In this document: piece after piece, positions 38,645 through 46,759 of the stretch | Position numbering within the stretch: the first letter of the stretch is position 1 | How the letters are laid out: each line of letters opens with the position of its first letter | NCBI GenBank assembly: GCA_021776825.1 | Contig: JAJFFG010000087.1 | Coordinates: forward strand, 1 to 64,000 | Reading direction: 5' to 3' | DNA from: Planctomycetota bacterium | GTDB lineage: Bacteria > Planctomycetota > JAJSAM01 > JAJVHW01 | DNA: 64,000 nucleotides | Made by a program: the position numbers and the translations under genes | The notes under the pieces: generated by a model | The model's database searches: none | What the model saw: only the letters and a program-made list of their open reading frames with translations | What the model was told of the DNA's origin: nothing

Positions 38645-41371
38645 CTAGTGCGCTTCGAGCCAGTCCGCGCCCCAACCCATGTCGACGACCAGCGGCACGC
38701 GCAGCTCGTACGCGCCCTCCATGTGTGCTCGCACCAGAGCGCTCAGCGCGTCCAGCTCACCGGGCGCCACATCGAACACCAACTCATCGTGCACCTGCAG
38801 GATCATCTCCGACTGGTACTCATCGCTCTGCAGCGCCGCATGCAGACTCAGCATCGCCACCTTGATGATGTCGGCAGCGCTCCCCTGGATCGGCGTGTTC
38901 ACGGCGACGTTGTCCACGGCGGCCTGCACGCGAGGGTTCGTCGACTCCATCATGTCGACCAGCGAGCGCCGGCGCCCCATGAGGGTCGTGACGAAGCCCT
39001 GCTCGCGCGCGGTCTCTTTCAGGCCATCGACGAACGCTCGGATGCGCGGGTAGGCGCGGAAGTACTCGTCGATGAACTCCGCCGCTTCCTTGCGGGAGAT
39101 GCCCGTGTCCTGCGCGAGGCGCGTGGCCCCCATGCCGTACACGATGCCGAAGTTGATCGCCTTGGCGCGGCTGCGCACCTCGGACGTGACCAGCAGAGGC
39201 GACATGCCGAAGATGCGAGCGGCGGTGCTGCGGTGGATGTCCTCGCCCGCCTCGAACGCGGCGCAGAGGTGCTCGTCCTCGGACAGGTGCGCGAGGACGC
39301 GCAGCTCGACCTGGCTGTAGTCGGCCGACAGAAGCTGCCAACCCTCCGCGCGCGGGATGAACGCGCGACGGATCTCGCGCCCCTCCTCGGTGCGGATCGG
39401 GATGTTCTGCAGGTTCGGGTCGGAGGACGCCAACCGCCCCGTCACGGCGCCGGTCTGGCTGTAGCTGGTGTGGACACGGCCGGACCTCGGGTTGACGAGC
39501 TTCGGCAGCGCCTCGGTGTACGTGCCACGCAACTTTCTGAGCGTGCGGAAGCGCAGCAGTTTCTCGACGATCGGCTCGTTCGCGAAGGCGCGCAGCGTCC
39601 GCTCGTCGGTCGCCCAGCCGGTCTTCGTCTTCCGCACGCGTTTGCGACCCTGGATGCAGAGCTTCTCGAACAGGATCACGCCGAGCTGCTTCGGCGAGCC
39701 CACGTTGAACGCCTCGCCGGCGAGTTCGCACACCTGCCGCTCGAGCCGGCCGGCCTGCTCGGCCAGGTCGACGGACATGCGCTCGAGCGCGGGCACATCG
39801 AGCCGTACGCCGGCCCACTCCATGTCGGCGAGTACCGGCAGAAGCGGCATCTCGAGATCGCGGAAGAGGCTGCCCACGGACGCCTCGGCGAGACGCGGCG
39901 CGAACTCCTTCGCGAGGCGGTACGCAAAGTCCGCGTCCTCGCACGCGTAGTCCCCGACCTCGTCGACGGGCACCTCGGCCATCGTGATCTGGTTGCGGCC
40001 GGTTCCGAGCAGCTCCGACGTGGGAGTCTTCCGGTACCCGAAGTGCCGAAGGGCGAGGGCGTCGAGGTTGTGCTGACGATGCTCGGGATCGAGGCAGAAC
40101 GACGCGATGAGCGTGTCCAGTTCGACGCCACGAACGCGCACGCCAGCGTGCCGCAGCGCCAGGATGTCGTACTTGGCGTTCTGTCCACACTTGCGGATCG
40201 AGGGGTCCTCGAGAACCGGTCGAACGGCGTCGAGCACACGCGTCACCGCGTCCGCTCCCTCGCCCCCGAGGATCGGCGGATCCAGGTTGACCGGCACGTA
40301 CCACCCCGTCGCCTCAGCGATCGAGAACGACAGCCCGACGAGAACTGCCTGCAGTGGGTCGAGGCCCGTCGTCTCGCAGTCGAACGCCACGAGGTCGGCC
40401 TCGCGCAGCGCCGCCACCATGGCGTCGAGCTGCTCGGACGTCTTGACGATCGTGTAGTCGTGTTCCTCGTCGCGCGATCCGACCGCGGTGACCTCCGCGA
40501 GGAGTCGCGTGAAGTTCAGGTCGGTGAACATCTCGTGGAGCCGCTCGTCGTCACGTGGGCCCATCCGGAGCTCATCGAACGTGACCGGCACATCGACGTC
40601 GCGCTTCACCAGCACGAGTTCGTAGGAAAGCTCGGCCTGCTCCCGGAACTCGCGGAGGTTCTGGCAGAGCTTCTTCTGCTTGACGAGCGGTGGCTCGGCG
40701 GCCGCAGCATCGAGGACCTTGGCGATCGGCCCGAACTCGTTGATCAGGCGGACTGCGGTCTTCTTCCCCACACCCGGCACGCCGGGAACGTTGTCCGACG
40801 AGTCACCCATGAGGGCGAGCACGTCCGCCACACGATCGGGAGGGACGCCCCAGGAGTCCTGCACGCCCTTCGCATCCAGGATCTCGGTGGCCTGACCCGG
40901 CTTCAGAATGTTGTAGATGTAGACGTGCGGCCCGACGGACTGACAGAGGTCCTTGTCACCCGTGACGATGTAGGCGTCAACGCCCTCCCCGGCCGCACGC
41001 TCGGCCATCGTGGCCATGACGTCGTCCGCCTCGAAGCCGGGGATCTCCAGGACCGGGATGTTGAAGGCGCGCACGACCTCGCGCAGGAGCGGAAGCTGTG
41101 CGGCGAGGTCCTCGTCCATGGACTCTCGCGTCGCCTTGTACGGCTCGTAGCGGAGGTGGCGGAACGTGGGACCGGGCGGATCGAAGCAGCAGCCGAGAAG
41201 CTCGGGTTGCTCGTCGCGCAGCAGCTTCAGCAGCGTGGCAACGAAGCCGTAGATCGCGCCGGTCGGCCGACCGCGCACGTCGGTCAGCCGCGCGCGGATG
41301 AACGCGAAGTGCGCTCGATAGGCGAGGGCCGTGCCGTCGAGAAGGAAGAGGCGCTCGCGGGTCTGACTCAT
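38645..41371 (-). CDS. polA: DNA polymerase I
   Basis: The 908-residue protein has all three domains. Residues 1-290 are the 5' nuclease (LFLLDGTALAYRAHFAF, FEADDVMATMA, VTGDKDLCQ, MGDSSDNVPGVPGVGKKTA). Residues about 320-500 are the 3'-5' proofreading exonuclease with intact DEDD residues (VAFDCETTGLDP, KYDILALRHAG). Residues about 520-908 are the family A polymerase: motif A LLSADYSQVELRVLAHLS, motif B RSRAKAINFGIVYGMG, motif C ILQVHDELVFDV. It fills in gaps and removes primers in replication and repair. TAGCAT seven bases before the ATG, without Shine-Dalgarno, may be a leaderless -10 box; an octamer satellite lies 95 bases upstream. Confidence 0.97.
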   Translation of the reverse strand: MSQTRERLFLLDGTALAYRAHFAFIRARLTDVRGRPTGAIYGFVATLLKLLRDEQPELLGCCFDPPGPTFRHLRYEPYKATRESMDEDLAAQLPLLREVVRAFNIPVLEIPGFEADDVMATMAERAAGEGVDAYIVTGDKDLCQSVGPHVYIYNILKPGQATEILDAKGVQDSWGVPPDRVADVLALMGDSSDNVPGVPGVGKKTAVRLINEFGPIAKVLDAAAAEPPLVKQKKLCQNLREFREQAELSYELVLVKRDVDVPVTFDELRMGPRDDERLHEMFTDLNFTRLLAEVTAVGSRDEEHDYTIVKTSEQLDAMVAALREADLVAFDCETTGLDPLQAVLVGLSFSIAEATGWYVPVNLDPPILGGEGADAVTRVLDAVRPVLEDPSIRKCGQNAKYDILALRHAGVRVRGVELDTLIASFCLDPEHRQHNLDALALRHFGYRKTPTSELLGTGRNQITMAEVPVDEVGDYACEDADFAYRLAKEFAPRLAEASVGSLFRDLEMPLLPVLADMEWAGVRLDVPALERMSVDLAEQAGRLERQVCELAGEAFNVGSPKQLGVILFEKLCIQGRKRVRKTKTGWATDERTLRAFANEPIVEKLLRFRTLRKLRGTYTEALPKLVNPRSGRVHTSYSQTGAVTGRLASSDPNLQNIPIRTEEGREIRRAFIPRAEGWQLLSADYSQVELRVLAHLSEDEHLCAAFEAGEDIHRSTAARIFGMSPLLVTSEVRSRAKAINFGIVYGMGATRLAQDTGISRKEAAEFIDEYFRAYPRIRAFVDGLKETAREQGFVTTLMGRRRSLVDMMESTNPRVQAAVDNVAVNTPIQGSAADIIKVAMLSLHAALQSDEYQSEMILQVHDELVFDVAPGELDALSALVRAHMEGAYELRVPLVVDMGWGADWLEAH

Positions 41372-41465
41372 CCGAGCGATGCTACCGTCGCCACATCACG
41401 AGGCGGGCGCGTGGAACCGGGGGGTCGCTGAGAGTCCAAGGCAGGATGGCTGCGATCGGCCCGCA

Positions 41466-41630
41466 GTCGCGCGTCCAGCAGTCCGCCGGTCAGCCGTCGA
41501 CCGGTCAGCCGGTCAGCCGGTCCGCCCGTCCGCCAGTCCGCCAGTCCCACAGTTCCACCGTTCCACCGTTCCACCGTTCCACCGTCCGGCAGTCCCGCAG
41601 TCCCGCAGTCCCGCAGTCCGAGAGTCCGGC
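41466..41630. repeat. Octanucleotide minisatellite, about 20 units
   Basis: From 41504 to about 41630 a GT dinucleotide recurs with an exact 8-bp period (16 units), with less regular 7-8 bp units reaching back to about 41466. Unit types change along the array: CCGGTCAG, then CCGTCCGC/CAGTCCGC, then CCGTTCCA, then CAGTCCCG. The array lies about 95 bases upstream of the polA start codon and is a candidate for slippage-driven length variation. Confidence 0.85.
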
Positions 41631-41692
41631 GTACCGAGCAGCCGAGACACCCGAGGGGGGTCCGCGCGGAACCCCCATTCTGATCGGCCGAT

Positions 41693-41754
41693 GTAACCTT
41701 CGGCCCCTCCGGACCGTCCCCCGTAGGGGGAGGGGGCGAGTGGGTGGGGGTGCG
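41693..41754. repeat. 62-bp intergenic hairpin repeat, copy 2
   Basis: This is the second copy of the segment at 38446-38507 (56 of 62 bases identical), in the same orientation. It lies between the octamer array and the end of the gene 41823-42710, so it could terminate that minus-strand gene. The flanking ATTCTG is shared too, suggesting the true repeat is slightly longer. Confidence 0.75.
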
Positions 41755-41822
41755 GCGGCCACGGCGATCGCGACCACGACGGCACCGCGAAGCAACCGGG
41801 GCGGGGCCACCAACCCGGACCG

Positions 41823-42710
41823 TCACGCCCGCGTTTGGGTGAGCAGACCGGCGTGGGTCACGATCGAGTTCACGAGTCCGTTCGACGGGATCGACCGGCG
41901 CCAGAGCTCCGCGCCGGAAGCCAGATCCACCGCGACCAGATCACAACTCACCGCCACGCGCTCGGCGCGGGTCGCTGCGCGGGAGACACCGAAGTAGGCG
42001 GTGTCGCCGACCAGAGCGAGGCCCTTCGTGAAGTGACCGGGGTCCACCCAGACGGTCTCACACGACCGGGTGGCGCGATCGACGAGCAGCAGTCCCCCGC
42101 CGCGCGAGTCGCAGATCACGAACTGATCGCGCCACACAGAGATGTCGTGGCTGTTCTCGCCGACATCCTCGTAGCGCTCCTGGATCGAACCGTCGGCCCG
42201 ATCGAGAACGGCCATCCAGCTCTTGCCCTTGTTGTGGCAGAGCACGAACAGATGCTCGGGCTCGACGCAGACGGTGTTGACGTGGTTCTCGTGCGTGAAG
42301 CCGCCGTACTCGCGCTCGAGGCGGACACCGGGAAAGGCGTACACGAGCACGCGGCCGCGAAACGTGTCCGTGACGAACAGGCGGTCCCCCACTCGAACGC
42401 CATGGTGGGTGTCGCGGGAGTCGAGCGGGATCTTCCGACTCGTGCGCCCGGAACGGTGGTCGATCAGCAGCAGGCGGTCGTTCTTGTCCTGCGATGGACG
42501 CGATACGACAAGGACGCGGCCATTCTCGTCCATCGCGGCGTCGGCCGGCGCCATGCCGTAGTACTTCCCGCGACCGTCCTGGACGACCCGGTGCGCTCCC
42601 GAGTCCGGGAACACCCAGAGCAGCCGGCCGAACGTGGCGACGAGGAGCCGCGGGCCGCCACCGGCCGCCGCCTCGTCATCGGGTCGTCGTCGGCCGAAGA
42701 GCCACGCCAT
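41823..42710 (-). CDS. Beta-propeller protein of unknown function (DUF4915/NHL-like)
   Basis: The 295-residue protein consists of repeated four-stranded units: RLLVATFGRLLWVFPDSG, GRVLVVSRPSQDKNDRLLLI, RLFVTDTFRGRVLVYAF, HLFVLCHNKGKSWMAVLD and QFVICDSRGGGLLLVD. His-rich turns (DTHHGVRV, HENHVNTV, NSHDISV) recur at equivalent blade positions, a pattern I associate with DUF4915-type six-bladed propellers. There is no signal peptide; the start (MAWLFGRRRP) suggests a cytoplasmic location. Function is unknown. TAGCAT six bases before the ATG, with no Shine-Dalgarno, may mark a leaderless start. Confidence 0.65.
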   Translation of the reverse strand: MAWLFGRRRPDDEAAAGGGPRLLVATFGRLLWVFPDSGAHRVVQDGRGKYYGMAPADAAMDENGRVLVVSRPSQDKNDRLLLIDHRSGRTSRKIPLDSRDTHHGVRVGDRLFVTDTFRGRVLVYAFPGVRLEREYGGFTHENHVNTVCVEPEHLFVLCHNKGKSWMAVLDRADGSIQERYEDVGENSHDISVWRDQFVICDSRGGGLLLVDRATRSCETVWVDPGHFTKGLALVGDTAYFGVSRAATRAERVAVSCDLVAVDLASGAELWRRSIPSNGLVNSIVTHAGLLTQTRA

Positions 42711-42747
42711 CGCGGGATGCTATCGGCGCGGGGCGCTGCGCACGCGC

Positions 42748-42988
42748 CTAGCCCGCCCTTCTCACCACGTCGCCACGCCTGACACATCGCGGGGACCACG
42801 ATCTCTGCGTTGACACAGCTCGTTGGGGGGATCGGCCCCGACCACGCTGCGTCCGCCTTGATCTCGCGGCCCCCGCTCGGTCAGGACACTCTGTCGTTGG
42901 TCCGACGCCGGACTTCACGGCGGACATCCCTCGTCGTCCCTGCCTTCCGACCGCATGCCGCGCCGACGTGCTGAGAAGGGCGGCCTAG
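42748..42988. mobile_element. MITE-like element with CTAGCCCG ends, copy C (241 bp)
   Basis: The bases 42748-42772 and 42964-42988 are 25-bp inverted repeats with two mismatches (23 of 25 identical). The outer eight bases (CTAGCCCG) and the spacing of TTNTCA match the ends at 24846-25084, and the length is nearly the same, but the inner ends differ, so this is a subfamily. It occupies most of the 364-bp space between the kinase gene ending at 43075 and the propeller gene starting at 42710. I see nothing else there. Confidence 0.72.
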
Positions 42989-43074
42989 CCTGCGACGTCC
43001 ACGACGATTCGCGACCGACCGATCCGGAGCGCCGATCTACGCCTCGGGGCGGCGGCAACTCCTCCGACCGCCTC

Positions 43075-46000
43075 CTAGTCGTCGGGATAGAGCACCGCGA
43101 GACGCTCGATCTCACGCTGGAGGCGCTTCGGGGCTCCGCCCATCTCATCGTAGATGCGGCGGATCAGGCTGCGCGCAGTGCCGCCGTGGCCCTGCCTATG
43201 GTGGACGAGAGCCTGCCAGTAGACCGCGTCGATCAGCCCGCTCTCGAGGTCCGCGGCGCGCTCGAATCGAACGAGAGCAGCATCGAGGTCGCGGGCGTGG
43301 AGCTGCACGCGCCCCGCGAGCAACTCGACGGCCGCGTTGTCCGACAGCCCGGACGCCGCTGCTTCTGCGTCGGCCCGCGCGCCGTCGAGATCACCGAGCT
43401 CGATGCGAACCAGACCGCGCACCAGTCGCCCGTTGGGGAACTCATCCGCCAGGAGCAACGCGTCGTCGGACGCGCGCAGCGCAGCGACGAGGTCGTCGCG
43501 ACTCTCCGCCAGTCGTGCACGGCGCAAGAGTGCTCGCGCGAGATCGAGCCGCGCCTCTCGGAGGAATGGCGACCCCCGCAGCGCAGCGCGCAGGTCGCGG
43601 ATGGCCACGCCGACGAGCCCGCTGTCGAGAGCGCCCCGCCCGTTCTTCGCCAGCGCACGGTCCTCGCGCCGCGACGGTCGGAACCGTTCCAGGCCGGCCA
43701 GCATCGCATCTGCCGCACCGCTTCGAGCGTGGTCCGGGTGCGCGCCGACGAACGCCCGTAGCGATCGGTACGCATCGAAGAGTCGCCCGGCCTCGTGGTA
43801 GATCTGGCCCGTCTGGAACAGAGCGTCGGGATCGCTCGGTGCGTCTGCGAGCACGCGCTCGAACAGTGCCAGGGCATCGCCCTTCCGACCAGCGCGCAGC
43901 GCCGAGCGGGCGGCACGAACGCGTTCGGTCACGAGAGCCGCCAAGCGCTGATCAGCAACGGCCTGCCGCTCGCGCTCGGCCAGGGCAACGCGACTCTCGT
44001 CAGCACCCGCGCGGCGGACCTCGTCGAGGTAGAGCGCGTAGTGCGCCTCCGAGTCGGCGAGCCGGTCCCGCCGTGCAAGCAGTCGGGCCAGTTCCAGATG
44101 AGCGTTCGGGTCCGGATCCGCTACCGCAAGCGCGCGCTCGAGTGACTGCGTCGCCATGTCGAGTCGACCGGCGGCACCGTGCAGGCGACCGAGGAGCACG
44201 AACGCCGCCGAGTGCTCGGGCAGGTACTCGAGGGCCCGATCGATCTCCTGCCGAGCCACACGGAGGGCCCCGCGTCGCAGGGCATCGTCGGCATCGTCGA
44301 GTCGAGGCTGTGCCCGCCGTTCGGCGGCGGCGCGGACGTCCGCGATCCGTTCGGCGGGTGAGCCGAGAGGCGCATCGCCCGGAAGGCGCCAGGCGTAATC
44401 GGCCGCCGACTCGAAGTCGCGGATGGAGACGAAGTAGAGGAACCGCCCGGCGTCGGAGACGGGCTCGGAGTCCGACGCCAGCAGGCGCTCGAGCAGATCC
44501 GCGGGCAGGCGCAGCGGCTCCAGACGCTCGACGCCCTCGCCGTCGGGGCGGATGACGACGAAGCGACCGTCCGGCTGCACGCCGCCGGTCGTGCCGCGGA
44601 ACTCACGGACGGCAGGGCTGCGCAGGGAGAGTTCGACGGTCCCGAGCTCACGCCACGCCGCGCGAACGCGGCTGGAGAGTGCCGCGGCCGCGAGAACGTC
44701 CTCCTCGAGGTGCGCGAGTTCGACGTCGTGCGCATCGAGGGTGCGATCGACGGCGGCCGCGCGCAGTCCCGAGAGCGCCGACTCGACGCCCGACTCGTGG
44801 ACGGCGAGGAGCGCGTCGCCCGCCACGGATCGGAAGTGCGCGGCCTGCGACCGGCGATCGGCGCGGAATGCGCGGGCTGCGTTCGAGAGGTTGGCCTGCT
44901 CTTGGTCCACGGCATCGAGTCGTTCGTCGAGCGCGGCGTCGCGCGCCTCACGGACGAACACGATCGCCCGCTCGAACTCTCGCTCGGTGGCGGCCCGGCG
45001 CGCCAGCGCGAGCAACGCATCGACGGCTTGGCGCGCGAGAACGCCCACGAGTTCGGTCTGCGCGTCGAGCTCCGCCCACGCGTCGGTGTCATCGAACTCG
45101 CGCGGGAAGGCCTCCAAGACCGCCAACGCCCCACGGAAGTCGTTCCGTTCGAGGAAGGCCTCGACCTTGCCCTGCCTCGCGGACAGGTCAGCGCGTGCGC
45201 GCTTCTGGTGAGCCGCCCAGAGGATCGCGTAGCGCTCGGCCGCGCGCTTCCCCGACGGGTAGGCGGCGTGCTTCTCGGCGAGCCACTCATAGCGGTCGAT
45301 GACCTGCCGCGGCGACGTTGTCGGGGAGTCCTCCCACTTCAACGCGATCGTGAGCGCTTCGGCTCCCGGGTCGTCGAGCGGGGCACTTGGAACGGGGCCG
45401 GCCGCATCCACGACCGCGGTGTCGGGCGCGGTATCGGCCCCGGGCACGTCCCTGGGGATCGCACGCGCGCCGACCGCTGCGTGCTCGGTGGGGCGACCGG
45501 CGTCGTCCCAGGTCCACCAGCCACCCGCAATGAGCGCGGCGACGAGCGCGGCGGCGGCGACGCGACCGAGCCGACGATGACGCTGCGGACGGAGACGAGC
45601 ACGGGCACCTTGATCCGCGAGGATCTCGGCCACGGCGCCCTCGCGATCGGAACGCAACTCCAGGGCGTGGACCGGTGGACGCCCCTCGACCACCGACGAG
45701 AGATCCGCGGCCAGATCGGCGAGCGTCGCGTAGCGCTGCGACGCATCCTTCTCCAGCATCTTCAGCACGACGCTCGCCGCCCCCGCACCCAACTCGAGCA
45801 CGTGCTCGCGCGGGTCGCTCACGGCCTCGGTCAGGTGTCGGTGCACCACGCTGACGCCGCGTTCCGCCACGAACGGAGGACGACCCGTCAACAGGTGGTA
45901 GAGCGTCGCCCCGAGCGCGTACTGGTCGGCGCGCCAGTCGACGGCGTCCGGGTCGCGGATCTGCTCGGGAGCCATGTACGCCGGCGTCCCGGCCAGGGTG

Positions 46001-46704
46001 CCCGCCGATGCAGCGCGCGCGGGGTCGGCCAGCGAGGGGCGAGCGAGCCCGAAGTCGCAGACCTTCACGACACCGTTCGGGGTGACGAGCAAGTTGGCCG
46101 GCTTGATGTCGCGATGCACGAGCCGGAACCGCTGCACGTACTCGAGCGCAGCGACCACGTCGAGCGCAACGCGCAGCGCCTCCGGCTCGCCGATTCGTCC
46201 GGCGCGGCTCAGTCGCGACGCCATGCTCTCGCCAGGCACGAGTTCCATCGCGAAGAAGCAGTAGCCGTCGGACTCTCCGCAGTCGATCCCACGGACGATG
46301 TTGACGTGGTTCAGCGTGACGGCCGTCCGCGCCTCGCGCAGGAAGCGCTCGCGGAAGCGAGCCGACGCTCGCGCCTCCGGCGGATGCGCCAGCACCTTCA
46401 GCGCGACCGTCCGGCCCAGCCGAACATCGCGCGCGCGCCAGACGACGCCGGTGCCACCGCTGCCGAGACGATCGAGGACTTCGTACTTCCCGACGCGGCG
46501 ACGCGCGAGCGCCCGCTTGATCTCGTTGGCGCCCGCTTTGTCGAGGTAGCCCTTGCGCTGGGCGACGTCGGCGGCCGAGAGCGTCACCTCGACCTCGCCG
46601 AGCGCCGCCATCAGGCGACGACAGTCAGCGGCCTGCTCAGCGGTCAGGGCGCCGCGAGAGACAGCCTCGTCGAGGAAGCGTTCGGATGCGTGGTCGTCAG
46701 CCAT
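43075..46704 (-). CDS. Transmembrane Ser/Thr protein kinase with long TPR region
   Basis: The 1,209-residue protein has an N-terminal helical segment (residues 1-70) and a canonical PknB-type kinase at about 74-340: GSGGTGVVW glycine loop, VALKVL (K103), HRDIKPANLL and DFGLARP, and GTPAYMAPEQI activation segment. A membrane segment follows (about 385-403, AAAALVAALIAGGWW), then an extracytoplasmic region with a helical part (about 460-750) and TPR units towards the C-terminus (residues about 850-1180, for example HSAAFVLLGRLHGAAGRLDM and SDPDALFQTGQIYHEAGRLF). Such kinases sense through the outer domain and phosphorylate cytoplasmic targets. It is downstream of the FHA-pseudokinase gene (55-bp gap), a likely partner. 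Confidence 0.9.
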   Translation of the reverse strand: MADDHASERFLDEAVSRGALTAEQAADCRRLMAALGEVEVTLSAADVAQRKGYLDKAGANEIKRALARRRVGKYEVLDRLGSGGTGVVWRARDVRLGRTVALKVLAHPPEARASARFRERFLREARTAVTLNHVNIVRGIDCGESDGYCFFAMELVPGESMASRLSRAGRIGEPEALRVALDVVAALEYVQRFRLVHRDIKPANLLVTPNGVVKVCDFGLARPSLADPARAASAGTLAGTPAYMAPEQIRDPDAVDWRADQYALGATLYHLLTGRPPFVAERGVSVVHRHLTEAVSDPREHVLELGAGAASVVLKMLEKDASQRYATLADLAADLSSVVEGRPPVHALELRSDREGAVAEILADQGARARLRPQRHRRLGRVAAAALVAALIAGGWWTWDDAGRPTEHAAVGARAIPRDVPGADTAPDTAVVDAAGPVPSAPLDDPGAEALTIALKWEDSPTTSPRQVIDRYEWLAEKHAAYPSGKRAAERYAILWAAHQKRARADLSARQGKVEAFLERNDFRGALAVLEAFPREFDDTDAWAELDAQTELVGVLARQAVDALLALARRAATEREFERAIVFVREARDAALDERLDAVDQEQANLSNAARAFRADRRSQAAHFRSVAGDALLAVHESGVESALSGLRAAAVDRTLDAHDVELAHLEEDVLAAAALSSRVRAAWRELGTVELSLRSPAVREFRGTTGGVQPDGRFVVIRPDGEGVERLEPLRLPADLLERLLASDSEPVSDAGRFLYFVSIRDFESAADYAWRLPGDAPLGSPAERIADVRAAAERRAQPRLDDADDALRRGALRVARQEIDRALEYLPEHSAAFVLLGRLHGAAGRLDMATQSLERALAVADPDPNAHLELARLLARRDRLADSEAHYALYLDEVRRAGADESRVALAERERQAVADQRLAALVTERVRAARSALRAGRKGDALALFERVLADAPSDPDALFQTGQIYHEAGRLFDAYRSLRAFVGAHPDHARSGAADAMLAGLERFRPSRREDRALAKNGRGALDSGLVGVAIRDLRAALRGSPFLREARLDLARALLRRARLAESRDDLVAALRASDDALLLADEFPNGRLVRGLVRIELGDLDGARADAEAAASGLSDNAAVELLAGRVQLHARDLDAALVRFERAADLESGLIDAVYWQALVHHRQGHGGTARSLIRRIYDEMGGAPKRLQREIERLAVLYPDD

Positions 46705-46759
46705 GAGGTCCCGAACCCATCGTATCCCCCGTTCCGGGTCTCCGCAGGCTCGAGGTGGC

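Larger units (their letters stand above)
41372..41822. other. 451-bp intergenic region upstream of polA, repeats only
   Basis: No gene is supported here. The region contains the octamer array (41466-41630), a GGGGGG-centred inverted stretch near 41650-41676 (ACCCGAGGGGGGTCCGCG and GCGGAACCCCC), and the second 62-bp hairpin repeat (41693-41754). All long frames through it are low-complexity and consist of repeat translation. Confidence 0.6.
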
